Positions 1 to 9,799 of a stretch of DNA of 64,000 bases are shown one piece after another; within the stretch, counting starts at the first letter, position 1; every line of letters starts with the position of its first letter. A program made the position numbers and the translations under genes. The notes beneath the pieces were generated by a model. That model worked only from the letters and a program-made list of their open reading frames with translations, had not been told where the DNA came from and did not search any database. Source of the stretch: Arion vulgaris (taxonomy: Eukaryota; Mollusca; Gastropoda; Stylommatophora; Arionidae); the NCBI GenBank assembly GCA_020796225.1, contig CM036765.1:31834066-31898065 (forward strand), written 5' to 3'.

Positions 1-307
1 TCTTAAGTCATATATCACATAGTGTATCAATCTTTGACTTGGTCAACATTTTCTCATATGATTCCCAGCCACTGTTGTTGATATCTTCAAGTCATCTATC
101 ACATAGTGTGTCAATCTTTGACTTGGTCAACATTTTCTCATATGATTCCCAGCCACTGTTGTTGATATCTTCAAGTCATCTATCACATAGTGTGTCAATC
201 TTTGACTTGGTCAACATTTTCTCATATGATTCCCAGCCACTGTTGTTGATATCTTAAGTCATATATCACATAGTGTATCAATCTTTGACTTGGTCAACAT
301 TTTCTCA
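1..307. repeat. 84-bp minisatellite, about 3.7 copies
   Basis: Units begin near 1, 84, 168 and 252, at the motif tcttcaagtcatctatcac, and carry the segment gatatctt. Copies are nearly identical, and the first is 1 bp short. The short reading frame through it follows from 84 being a multiple of 3. The array may extend left of the window. I cannot tie its unit to any element here. Confidence 0.9.
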
Positions 308-420
308 AATGCTTGTTACAAAACAATCAATACTGTATATATATATAATTACTATTGTCCAACATATTTAATTCACATTTAGTATATATCAGACACTCTG
401 GCGCTTGTTAGGACATACCT

Positions 421-720
421 TGAGAAAGTCTGAAGGGAGTTATAACAAGGGCTTTTCCCTGGAGCCCACAGGGAATGCAAAAGAGAGAAGCATTTTTTCG
501 ATCCAGAAGCACTTGAGCTTTCAGCTCTTCGGTTCCATGCCATGGACATCGTAACCCTTCGGTTCGGTGCCACGAACACCGTAAATCTGGAGAATCTGTG
601 GCTTTTCTGCCAGACCGCGGAATTGAACCGCACTCACAGGGGGCTTGTCACCTGTCGTCCAACACGTTGGACAGGCATATAAATACACGGAGAAGAGATT
701 TGGAGGAAGAGATTAACGAT
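421..720 (+). pseudogene. LINE reverse transcriptase C-terminal remnant split by a SINE
   Basis: Two short coding remnants flank the minus-strand SINE at 491-672. Left of it the frame reads PWSPQG-like residues. Right of it the frame reads NTRRRDLEEEIND. The same order (NTWRRDLEAEINN) appears at 14490-14560, and it resembles the extreme C-terminus of invertebrate endonuclease-reverse transcriptase proteins. Stops and the insertion make it non-functional. No clear target-site duplication was found, so the SINE insertion is inferred from contiguity of the two halves. Confidence 0.45.
491..672 (-). mobile_element. SINE-A copy, 5' truncated
   Basis: Reverse complement of the SINE seen at 821-1038. 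The A tail is the t-run at 493-498. The B-box-like reverse complement lies near 620, where the plus strand reads ggaattgaaccgc. The 5' end stops within the A-box region (tccaacacgttgg). Confidence 0.8.
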
Positions 721-820
721 ATGCAGTAGAGAATATACAATAGAGCCTAGATGTGATACTTAGGTTAATTTAAACTAATACTAATAAACTACCTCTGACA
801 CTATGGTCTTAATAAAGTGA

Positions 821-1038
821 CTTGCCCGTCTGCCCAGCGTGTTCGTATCGCGTTGGACTACGGGTGATTATCCCTCTGTGTGTGCGGGTTCAATTCCGCG
901 GGAAGGCAGAAAAAGCCACAGATTCTCCAGATTTACGGTGTTCGTGACACCGAACCGAAGGGTTACGATGTCCATGGCACCGAGCCGAAGAGCTGAAAAG
1001 CTCAAGTGCTTCTGGATCGGAAAAAATAAAAAATAAAA
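821..1038 (+). mobile_element. SINE-A copy, full length, with target-site duplication
   Basis: This is a 218-bp tRNA-derived SINE. It has an A-box-like block (tcgtatcgcgttggac) and a B box (gggttcaattccgc) about 50 bp apart, then a body and an A-rich tail (aaaaataaaaaataaaa). It is flanked by the 10-bp duplication aataaagtga at 811-820 and 1039-1048. Four relatives lie at 491, 1782, 34966 and 52434. The body contains a tandem pair of similar segments (tggcaccgaaccgaaggg, then tggcaccgagccgaagag) and ends with a palindrome, gagctgaaaagctc. Confidence 0.9.
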
Positions 1039-1048
1039 AATAAAGTGA

Positions 1049-1446
1049 TTTTCCCTGATTGACATCTATACTGTTTGAGAGCATAATTGAAGTGTGTCTC
1101 GGTCGACATCAGCGTCTAGACAATTAAAAGTACCCTCCCCCAAAAAAAAGAATTTAATACATGATACTAACGTAGCGGAATAAGAAGTCGCAAAGTGCCG
1201 CAGCAGTACAAATAAATCTTTTGATGTAACCGTAAAAATTACTCTTCTCATTTGACCTGAAGTAGCTCTTGCGTGTGTTATTAGACAATCGATCCCTTAA
1301 GTATGGATACACCGATCTGTGTCCATTGTGACAAGTGACGATGTTGTCAGCAACATCGGATTATGCTAATGTGTGAGACCTGTAGATAATGTCATTACGA
1401 GGCCCAAATGGTTTTTTTTTAATTGGCAAACAATACCATGGTTATT
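1049..1446. other. No recognisable feature
   Basis: Non-repetitive sequence between a SINE and a short tandem array. I see no coding similarity, RNA gene or transposon end. Homopolymer runs (a8 near 1142, t9 near 1411) are the only low-complexity patches. Confidence 0.5.
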
Positions 1447-1620
1447 GTGTACATTGATTCTGTGTTGTGTACCCAACTCTATCTCACTAACAACGTCCGA
1501 TGTGTACATTGATTCTGTGGTGTGTACCCAACTCTATCTCACTGACAACGTCCGATGTGTACATTGTTTCTGTGTTGTGTTCCCAACTCTATCTCACTGA
1601 CAACGTCCGATGTGTACATT
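1447..1620. repeat. 55-bp tandem repeat, about 3 copies
   Basis: Units start at 1447, 1502 and 1557 with gtgtacattgattctgtg and include caactctatctcactgac. Divergence is a few bases per unit. No seeding element was recognised. Confidence 0.9.
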
Positions 1621-1781
1621 ATTCGTTATAAAGACGTAATGAAGCGGAACTTGAAGGCGATTGACATGACTACATAAGACAGAGTGGAACTTGTCAGGAA
1701 TAGATCCAGATGAAGACAGACTCAGAAAATGGATCTGAGAATTGGTGAAGCCAGAGACAACTTGCAGACATAAAACAGCTA

Positions 1782-1991
1782 GGGCCCGCGTCCCAGCGTG
1801 TTCGTAGCGCGTTGGACTGTGGGTGACTAGCCCTCGGTGTACGGTTCAATTCCGTGGGCAGGCAGAAAAGCCACAGATTCCCAGATTCACGGTGTTCGTG
1901 GCACTCGAACCGAAGGGTTACGATGTCCATGGCACCGAGCCGAAGAGCTGAAAAGCTCAAGTGCTTCTGGATCGAAAAAAAAAAAAAAAAA
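1782..1991 (+). mobile_element. SINE-A copy
   Basis: Starts gggcccgcgtcccagcg, with the A-box-like tcgtagcgcgttggac and B box ggttcaattccgtg. It shares the body of the 821-1038 copy and ends in a pure run of about 17 A. The long clean tail suggests a fairly young insertion, although no duplication is obvious. The preceding 1628-1720 may be a faint RT remnant (reading KDVMKRNLKAIDM), which I do not annotate separately. Confidence 0.85.
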
Positions 1992-2082
1992 CATGCCAGG
2001 ACAAAGCGAAATAAAATCCACAATGTGGTCTCGAGACTAACGAATTCATCATATTCTTCTCCCCACAAACTCACTTGAGAGA

Positions 2083-2150
2083 ACCGTTAGCGCATAGTGG
2101 TCAGTGCACTTGCTTGATATGCTCGTGGTTCACGTTCACTTTCGCAGTGG
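2083..2150 (+). mobile_element. tRNA-like SINE head, fragment
   Basis: Contains an A-box-like stretch (gttagcgcatagtggtcag) and a degenerate B box (cgtggttcacgttc) at tRNA-like spacing. It does not close into a cloverleaf with a paired acceptor stem, so it is a SINE head rather than a tRNA gene. Confidence 0.4.
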
Positions 2151-2189
2151 GGTGGTATTATTTCCGATCTTAACAGCTGTCAGATCAAC

Positions 2190-2490
2190 CAATCTTGACT
2201 TCATCAAGAAAACATTAATTGGTTCGCCACATAAGCAGATTACCAACAGACAGTGCACCTCAAAGAGCAATGTTACTCTGATACAATGAATACAAAGCAA
2301 AAGCAGATTACCAACAGACAGTGCACCTCAAAGAGCAATGTTACTCTGATACAATGAATACAAAGCAAAGGCGGCCACGCAAAGGTGGAGTTCAGAGATA
2401 ACAGAGGCGACGAAAGGGGTTCGTTCTAGAAATCTCTTCTTATCCTGGCGTTGTGATGTAAAACAGGAATGGGAAGAAAAGAGGTCGACC
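2190..2490 (+). pseudogene. LINE RT C-terminal remnant preceding the 42-bp array
   Basis: The frame reads NFIKK, then after a shift WSSEITEATKG, then SWRCDVKQEWEEKRS. These align in order with 10485-10985, where FIKKQQIK and a GHISRLP-like GH motif are visible. Such GH...RLP and RPRKRWSSEIT strings are typical of the C-terminal tail of invertebrate LINE reverse transcriptases. Part of the remnant (2234-2369) is duplicated with a 68-bp period. The remnant ends where the 42-bp array begins: its last bases, agaaaagaggtcgaccaacc, resemble the array unit segment agaaaagacaaccgtcaatt. The array was probably seeded here. Confidence 0.5.
2234..2369. repeat. 68-bp direct duplication within the RT remnant
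   Basis: Two nearly identical units begin at 2234 and 2302 (agcagattaccaacagacag) and run through tgttactctgatacaatg. A single diverged copy of the motif occurs at 10517-10580, so the duplication is local. Confidence 0.85.
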
Positions 2491-5400
2491 AACCGTCAAT
2501 TAAGTGCAAGACAGACACTGGGGAGAAAAGACAACCGTCAATTAAGTGCAAGACAGACACTGGGGAGAAAAGACAACCGTCAATTAAGTGCAAGACAGAC
2601 ACTGGGGAGAAAAGACAACCGTCAATTAGGTGCAAGACAGACACTGGGGAGAAAAGACAACCGTCAATTAGGTGCAAGACAGACACTGGGGAGAAAAGAC
2701 AACCGTCAATTAGGTGCAAGACAGACACTGGGGAGAAAAGACAACCGTCAATTAGGTGCAAGACAGACACTGGGGAGAAAAGACAACCGTCAATTAGGTG
2801 CAAGACAGACACTGGGGAGAAAAGACAACCGTCAATTAAGTGCAAGACAGACACTGGGGAGAAAAGACAACCGTCAATTAAGTGCAAGACAGACACTGGG
2901 GAGAAAAGACAACCGTCAATTAAGTACAAGACAGACACTGGGGAGAAAAGACAACCGTCAATTAGGTACAAGACAGACACTGGGGAGAAAAGACAACCGT
3001 CAATTAGGTACAAGACAGACACTGGGGAGAAAAGACAACCGTCAATTAGTGCAAGACAGACACTGGGGAGAAAAGACAACCGTCAATTAGGTGCAAGACA
3101 GACACTGGGGAGAAAAGACAACCGTCAATTAGGTGCAAGACAGACACTGGGGAGAAAAGACAACCGTCAATTAGGTGCAAGACAGACACTGGGGAGAAAA
3201 GACAACCGTCAATTAGGTGCAAGACAGACACTGGGGAGAAAAGACAACCGTCAATTAGGTGCAAGACAGACACTGGGGAGAAAAGACAACCGTCAATTAG
3301 GTGCAAGACAGACACTGGGGAGAAAAGACAACCGTCAATTAGGTGCAAGACAGACACTGGGGAGAAAAGACAACCGTCAATTAAGTGCAAGACAGACACT
3401 GGGGAGAAAAGACAACCGTCAATTAAGTGCAAGACAGACACTGGGGAGAAAAGACAACCGTCAATTAAGTGCAAGACAGACACTGGGGAGAAAAGACAAC
3501 CGTCAATTAAGTGCAAGACAGACACTGGGGAGAAAAGACAACCGTCAATTAAGTGCAAGACAGACACTGGGGAGAAAAGACAACCGTCAATTAGTGCAAG
3601 ACAGACACTGGGGAGAAAAGACAACCGTCAATTAGTGCAAGACAGACACTGGGGAGAAAAGACAACCGTCAATTAGTGCAAGACAGACACTGGGGAGAAA
3701 AGACAACCGTCAATTAAGTGCAAGACAGACACTGGGGAGAAAAGACAACCGTCAATTAAGTGCAAGACAGACACTGGGGAGAAAAGACAACCGTCAATTA
3801 AGTGCAAGACAGACACTGGGGAGAAAAGACAACCGTCAATTAAGTGCAAGACAGACACTGGGGAGAAAAGACAACCGTCAATTAAGTGCAAGACAGACAC
3901 TGGGAGAAAAGACAACCGTCAATTAAGTGCAAGACAGACACTGGGGAGAAAAGACAACCGTCAATTAGTGCAAGACAGACACTGGGGAGAAAAGACAACC
4001 GTCAATTAGTGCAAGACAGACACTTGGGAGAAAAGACAACCGTCAATTAGGTGCAAGACAGACACTGGGGAGAAAAGACAACCGTCAATTAGGTGCAAGA
4101 CAGACACTGGGGAGAAAAGACAACCGTCAATTAAGTGCAAGACAGACACTGGGGAGAAAAGACAACCGTCAATTAAGTGCAAGACAGACACTGGAAAGAA
4201 AAGACAACCGTCAATTAGTGCAAGACAGACACTGGAAAAAGACAACCGTCAATTAGTAAGACAGAACTGGAAAAGACACCAATTGAGACAGACACTGGAA
4301 AGAAAAGACAACCGTCAATTAGGTGCAAGACAGACACTGGGGAGAAAAGACAACCGTCAATTAGGTGCAAGACAGACACTGGGGAGAAAAGACAACCGTC
4401 AATTAAGTGCAAGACAGACACTTGGGAGAAAAGACAACCGTCAATTAGGTGCAAGACAGACACTGGGGAGAAAAGACAACCGTCAATTAGGTGCAAGACA
4501 GACACTGGGGAGAAAAGACAACCGTCAATTAAGTGCAAGACAGACACTGGGGAGAAAAGACAACCGTCAATTAGGTGCAAGACAGACACTGGGGAGAAAA
4601 GACAACCGTCAATTAAGTGCAAGACAGACACTGGGGAGAAAAGACAACCGTCAATTAGGTGCAAGACAGACACTGGGGAGAAAAGACAACCGTCAATTAG
4701 GTGCAAGACAGACACTGGGGAGAAAAGACAACCGTCAATTAAGTGCAAGACAGACACTGGGGAGAAAAGACAACCGTCAATTAAGTGCAAGACAGACACT
4801 GGAAAGAAAAGACAACCGTCAATTAGGTGCAAGACAGACACTGGAAAGAAAAGACAACCGTCAATTAAGTGCAAGACAGACACTGGGGAGAAAAGACAAC
4901 CGTCAATTAGGTGCAAGACAGACACTGGAAAGAAAAGACAACCGTCAATTAGGTGCAAGACAGACACTTGGGAGAAAAGACAACCGTCAATTAGGTGCAA
5001 GACAGACACTGGGGAGAAAAGACAACCGTCAATTAAGTGCAAGACAGACACTGGGGAGAAAAGACAACCGTCAATTAGGTGCAAGACAGACACTGGGGAG
5101 AAAAGACAACCGTCAATTAGGTGCAAGACAGACACTGGGGAGAAAAGACAACCGTCAATTAAGTGCAAGACAGACACTGGGGAGAAAAGACAACCGTCAA
5201 TTAGGTGCAAGACAGACACTGGGGAGAAAAGACAACCGTCAATTAGGTGCAAGACAGACACTGGGGAGAAAAGACAACCGTCAATTAGGTGCAAGACAGA
5301 CACTGGGGAGAAAAGACAACCGTCAATTAAGTGCAAGACAGACACTGGGGAGAAAAGACAACCGTCAATTAGGTGCAAGACAGACACTGGGGAGAAAAGA

Positions 5401-6866
5401 CAACCGTCAATTAGGTGCAAGACAGACACTGGGGAGAAAAGACAACCGTCAATTAGGTGCAAGACAGACACTGGGGAGAAAAGACAACCGTCAATTAGGT
5501 GCAAGACAGACACTGGGGAGAAAGACAACCGTCAATTAGGTGCAAGACAGACACTGGGGAGAAAAGACAACCGTCAATTAGGTGCAAGACAGACACTGGG
5601 GAGAAAAGACAACCGTCAATTAGGTGCAAGACAGACACTGGGGAGAAAAGACAACCGTCAATTAGGTGCAAGACAGACACTGGGGAGAAAAGACAACCGT
5701 CAATTAAGTGCAAGACAGACACTGGGGAGAAAAGACAACCGTCAATTAGGTGCAAGACAGACACTGGGGAGAAAAGACAACCGTCAATTAGGTGCAAGAC
5801 AGACACTGGGGAGAAAAGACAACCGTCAATTAGGTGCAAGACAGACACTGGGGAGAAAAGACAACCGTCAATTAGGTGCAAGACAGACACTGGGGAGAAA
5901 AGACAACCGTCAATTAGGTGCAAGACAGACACTGGGGAGAAAAGACAACCGTCAATTAGGTGCAAGACAGACACTGGGGAGAAAAGACAACCGTCAATTA
6001 AGTGCAAGACAGACACTGGGGAGAAAAGACAACCGTCAATTAGGTGCAAGACAGACACTGGGGAGAAAAGACAACCGTCAATTAGGTGCAAGACAGACAC
6101 TGGGGAGAAAAGACAACCGTCAATTAGGTGCAAGACAGACACTGGGGAGAAAAGACAACCGTCAATTAGGTGCAAGACAGACACTTGGGAGAAAAGACAA
6201 CCGTCAATTAGGTGCAAGACAGACACTGGGGAGAAAAGACAACCGTCAATTAGGTGCAAGACAGACACTGGGGAGAAAAGACAACCGTCAATTAAGTGCA
6301 AGACAGACACTGGGGAGAAAAGACAACCGTCAATTAGGTGCAAGACAGACACTGGGGAGAAAAGACAACCGTCAATTAAGTGCAAGACAGACACTGGGGA
6401 GAAAAGACAACCGTCAATTAGGTGCAAGACAGACACTGGGGAGAAAAGACAACCGTCAATTAGGTGCAAGACAGACACTGGGGAGAAAAGACAACCGTCA
6501 ATTAAGTGCAAGACAGACACTGGGGAGAAAAGACAACCGTCAATTAGGTGCAAGACAGACACTGGGGAGAAAAGACAACCGTCAATTAAGTGCAAGACAG
6601 ACACGGGGGAGAAAAGACAACCGTCAATTAGGTGCAAGACAGACACTGGGGAGAAAAGACAACCGTCAATTAGGTGCAAGACAGACACTTGGGAGAAAAG
6701 ACAACCGTCAATTAGGTGCAAGACAGACACTGGGGAGAAAAGACAACCGTCAATTAGGTGCAAGACAGACACTGGGGAGAAAAGACAACCGTCAATTAGG
6801 TGCAAGACAGACACTGGGGAGAAAAGACAACCGTCAATTAGGTGCAAGACAGACACTGGGGTGAAA
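2490..6866. repeat. Large 42-bp minisatellite, about 104 copies
   Basis: The unit combines gacaaccgtcaattaggtg and caagacagacactggggag plus a few A. Copies are about 95% alike. Main variants are aattaggtg versus aattaagtg, actgggg versus acttggg or actggaa, and some 41-bp units that lost a g (attagtgc). Because 42 is divisible by 3 and the unit lacks stops in one frame on each strand, open frames of up to 460 codons run through it. These are not genes: there is no start context, intron, non-repetitive domain or flanking gene structure. A deletion-rich patch lies at 4190-4300. Confidence 0.97.
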
Positions 6867-6867
6867 A

Positions 6868-6975
6868 TACGACCGTCGTGATATTAACCACATCACTTAT
6901 CATGTGCGGATTCTCAAATAAAAATACGGATCTAACACAGTAGTTTTCAATATACCCCGTGGTATGAAAACGGGT
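6868..6975 (+). mobile_element. SINE-G 3' end, 5' truncated
   Basis: The 3' half of SINE-G begins directly at the end of the 42-bp array. It has gtgatattaaccacatcac, a gatctaacac block, and the end accccgtggtatgaaaa. It aligns with 8800-8900 on the same strand and with the reverse complements at 34436-34560 and 42468-42568. Confidence 0.65.
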
Positions 6976-7761
6976 TCATTTACGTTATTTACATATTCAC
7001 TTGCTCTTTGTTTCATTTTCACTGACGAAAGCATATTTGTGGAAACGTTGACAATCATAAGTTCACGCATCCATAAAGTTAGCATTATAAAATGGACACA
7101 GATCAAAGACATGCTGTGAGTCGGACACTCTCTCAGTCGGTAATACCACTTAACCAAAGGATAATTAAGACTACCAAACAACCATCTTGAAACCACTCTA
7201 CTTGTCCCAACAAAGTTCAAGGTGATTGTTCACATTAATCACTCAACTGCAACACAGTGCGCTAGATGCCCTGATCTGATGTCAACGGTCTGTCAACTAC
7301 CTGATTTTACACACCTGAGCGACTTCTCCAATTCTTTCCTTCGCGCTCAAAGAAAAGTTAACCATTGACTTTTGTCTCCATCAACGAGCAGATGTGCAAT
7401 ACAAATGTATAAACCTTACATTTCATTTTGTTTTATTCTTTTGTTTCCTTGTTTTTCTGTATTGAATTATTGTGTAAGTTTTTGTTTCATTTTTCAATTC
7501 AGTTTTCAATGGATATAAAATAAAACTAATCGTTAATTTACTTTGATCTGTTTGTTATTTTCTACTAGTTTATTGCTTCATTTGGCTCATACATGTTTTT
7601 TTCTGTGTTGCATGTTTGATAACGATCTTTTTTTCTCGAAACGTCGACTTTATTGTTGTTGCTGTACTGTGTGAGATTATCATAATTTGTTGTTTTCTGT
7701 ATCTCTTACGACTGTTAATCGGTTTTATTTCTGTTTATCCTATACTTTGTTATGCAGTACA
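6976..7761. other. AT-rich, T-rich sequence without recognised gene
   Basis: No coding similarity. 7380-7760 is markedly T-rich on the plus strand. At 7615-7660 the string tttgataacgatc is followed by ctcgaaacgtcgac. This loosely resembles the arrangement in the foldback element at 37265-37300 (ttgataaaggcc then ggtcgaaacgttg). A relationship is possible but unproven. Confidence 0.45.
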
Positions 7762-7828
7762 AATGATAACAAACACCAAAGATTTGTGGAGATCCATGAT
7801 CGCCTACGCCAGCCGGCACGGCACCTAA
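7762..7828 (+). pseudogene. LINE RT extreme C-terminus
   Basis: The last residues read TKDLWRSMIAYASRHGT followed by taa. The same ending occurs at 24403 (WRDMIAYAGRHGT) and 38393 (WRSMIGYTSRHGT) on the minus strand. Only about 20 codons survive, so this is a severely truncated LINE 3' end. The taataaagatgatgatg after the stop is a typical short 3' tail. Confidence 0.55.
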
Positions 7829-7865
7829 TAAAGATGATGATGCTTTTTAATAATTAGAACCAGGT

Positions 7866-8056
7866 TGAGCTTTTTGTGGCTAAGTGGTTAAACCGTTGCC
7901 TTTCTTTCAGAAGGTCGTATGTTCAAACCCGAACAGCGCCGTTCTGTTCAGGAGTGATTTTTTTTTTTCATGAGATCACTAGGATTGTTGTTGGGGCTAC
8001 GGAGTTCGGGCTTTGTGCAATAATCTCGGCATGTTTGAAGATAGAATCCTATGATT
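7866..8056 (+). mobile_element. SINE-B copy
   Basis: Good A box (tggctaagtggttaaa) and a B-box-like tgttcaaacccgaac, followed by a body with ggggctacggagttcgggc and gtgcaataatctcggca. The body recurs at 22996-23235 (plus) and 35967-36125 (minus). The head is tRNA-derived, but the acceptor stem is not paired. Confidence 0.75.
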
Positions 8057-8245
8057 AGTAAATATTTTTTTTTTCGTAGGCCCTAAATACTTCTCTACTC
8101 TATTTTTGTTGTGTTACCATATTCACTGGCTAAGTTGCTTCATCTAGGGTTCTTAGAACATTTTATTTACTTGTTTAAAAACAACTGAACTGATAAGAAA
8201 AGTAAGTACCACGTACAATGATAGTTACATATCATTATGGTATAG

Positions 8246-8546
8246 CCTGCTGCCTTGCATGTTGGATGGGGACAGTCAAAGGCTGACGGAGGACGAACCC
8301 AGTAAACGCTGGCTAAAACCGGACACATCGCTGAAGGATAAGCACCAGAACTCCAAATGGTGTTAAAGATGTGAGGAAACCCACCCATGCTAAGGCTGCA
8401 TGAATCATATTTACACATGAATGAGGTTTATGTTGACTATGTTGACATCTGGTACATCAGTCTCTCTCTCTCTCTCTGTGTGTTCTCTCTCTCTCTCGCG
8501 ATCCCGTACATCAGTCTAGGGGTGATCGCGAGAGTGAGAGAGAGAG
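8246..8546 (-). mobile_element. SINE-E copy with 17-bp target-site duplication and foldback 5' end
   Basis: The 301-bp insert is bracketed by atatcattatggtatag at 8229-8245 and 8547-8563, a perfect 17-bp duplication. Read on the minus strand the body matches 12290-12460 (the gatgtgtccgg region) and 53205-53362. The 5' portion (8455-8546) is an inverted CT/AG repeat: ctctctctctcgcgatc on the left and gatcgcgagagtgagag on the right form a hairpin with a loop of about 20 bp. The 5' tRNA head present in the 12180 copy is absent. Confidence 0.8.
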
Positions 8547-8639
8547 ATATCATTATGGTATAGAGAACAACAAATCAATAAGACATTTAATACAGGACTT
8601 CGGGAGACAGAGAAATCGTCTCTACATTTTTCATACACA

Positions 8640-8900
8640 AATCTGCGATATCGTTGTGATTACTGCGTCTGTTTCCTAGACGTGTGGTCCGAGGATCGAA
8701 TTCCCCAGTTAAAGCGGGATTATTGTAAGACCGCAACTGTTTCAATGTCAGCACAGTTTCAGTTGTTGACTAGATAAACACTAGAAAATAAAGTCGACTG
8801 ATGTTATATTGACCGAGTCACTAATCGTGTCACCAAGGGTGATCAAAGATAATGACAGATTTAACACCGTATTTACTAATATACCTCGATGTATATTATT
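8640..8900 (+). mobile_element. SINE-G copy
   Basis: Begins with a tRNA-like head with a B-box-like aggatcgaattcccc. The body has agtcactaatcgtgtcac and acagatttaacaccgtat, and the 3' end is tacctcgatgtat. It aligns with the reverse complement of 34436-34700 and 33228-33420. Confidence 0.6.
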
Positions 8901-9531
8901 CTTCTTCCAGCACTCCATAACAACCACCTGGTCAACAACCATCACTCTTTGTGATTTGTTTGTGATCTGAGCCTAAGAGCGATTATACGTTGTGCCAGTT
9001 ATGCGCCCACAAGTAGGTCAGCAAATCCGATTTCTGCGATACTTTTTATTTACTAGAGTAGCTTCCCTAGGCCCTTACCTCAGTAGCCTCCTACGATATG
9101 CCTTGTAGATCACAGTGTTACTATTCTTTGCTTCCCTTGCGCCTAGGCCCTTACCTCAGTAGCCTCCTACGATATGCCTTGTAGATCACAGTGTTACTAT
9201 TCTTTGCTTCCCTTGCGCCTAGGCCCTTACCTCAGTAGCCTCCTACGATATGCCTTGTAGATCACAGTGTTACTATTCTTTGCTTCCCTTGCACCTAGGC
9301 CCTTACCTCAGTAACCTCCTACGATATGCCTTGTAGATCACAGTGTTACTATTCTTTGCTTCCCTTGCGCCTAGGCCCTTACCTCAGTAGCCTCCTACGA
9401 TATGCCTTGTAGATCACAGTGTTACTATTCTTTGCTTCCCTTGCGCCTAGGCCCTTACCTCAGTAACCTCCTACGATATGCCTTGTAGATCACAGTGTTA
9501 CTATTCTTTGCTTCCCTTGCAAGCCACGGCC
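8890..9531 (-). mobile_element. SINE-D copy enlarged by internal tandem repeats
   Basis: The tail is at the left (attcttcttcc), followed by accatcactctttgtgatt, gttgtgccagttatgc, the core, and the 5' end near 9530. Compared with SINE-D at 26394-26654 the element has five extra copies of a 76-bp core segment. Other copies are at 46705 and 52327 (plus). Confidence 0.75.
9066..9521. repeat. 76-bp minisatellite from the SINE-D core, 6 copies
   Basis: Units begin cctaggcccttacctcag at 9066, 9142, 9218, 9294, 9370 and 9446. They contain tcctacgatatgccttgtag and end tttgcttcccttgcg. A single-copy equivalent is in the SINE at 26560-26640, so the array arose by expansion inside a transposed element. 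Copies differ at only one or two positions (agtagcc versus agtaacc, gcgcct versus gcacct), which indicates recent amplification. Confidence 0.95.
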
Positions 9532-9643
9532 ATGTTGGTAAAATCTGACCGGTAATCAATATGTAAAAATGTGTGTCTTGTCAGACAATATTTCACAATC
9601 TTCTTCAAATCTTCAAACAAGAGCTGCGAGTTTATTCTTGGAC

Positions 9644-9649
9644 AAAAAA
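9644..9649 (-). terminator. RNA polymerase III terminator of the tRNA-Val gene
   Basis: Six T on the minus strand (aaaaaa on the plus strand) lie 7 bp past the discriminator base of the tRNA. A T-run at this distance is the normal Pol III stop. Confidence 0.8.
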
Positions 9650-9656
9650 TATATAT

Positions 9657-9729
9657 TGGTTCAGCTGGGGATTGAACCCAGGACCTCTCGCGTGTGAGGC
9701 GAGCGTGATAACCACTACACTACTGAACC
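9657..9729 (-). tRNA. tRNA-Val (anticodon CAC)
   Basis: The minus strand folds into a complete cloverleaf. The acceptor stem GGTTCAG pairs perfectly with CTGAACC and is followed by discriminator A. The A box is TAGTGTAGTGG. The anticodon stem CTCGC/GCGAG encloses loop CTCACAC, so the anticodon is CAC. The T stem CTGGG/CCCAG encloses TTCAATC. Length is 73 nt without intron, and CCA is not encoded, as expected in eukaryotes. The loop and D-arm sequence match the pattern of animal tRNA-Val(CAC). A T6 terminator lies immediately downstream. Flanks show no SINE body, so it reads as a genuine tRNA gene, although a tRNA-derived retrocopy cannot be fully excluded. Confidence 0.93.
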
Positions 9730-9799
9730 GGACGATGTATGGAAGAAAATTACGTTGTTACAAGAAACTACATTACAATTTATTATAATATACCTCTCA

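Noticed and set aside
2490..6866. CRISPR array
   Set aside because: The 42-bp units are directly adjacent with no unique spacers, no leader and no cas genes, and the DNA is eukaryotic. It is a minisatellite.
2469..6881. Repetitive secreted or structural proteins encoded by long frames (388-460 codons) on both strands
   Set aside because: Frames exist on both strands solely because the period is a multiple of 3 and the unit lacks stops. There is no unique domain, signal peptide or conserved flank.
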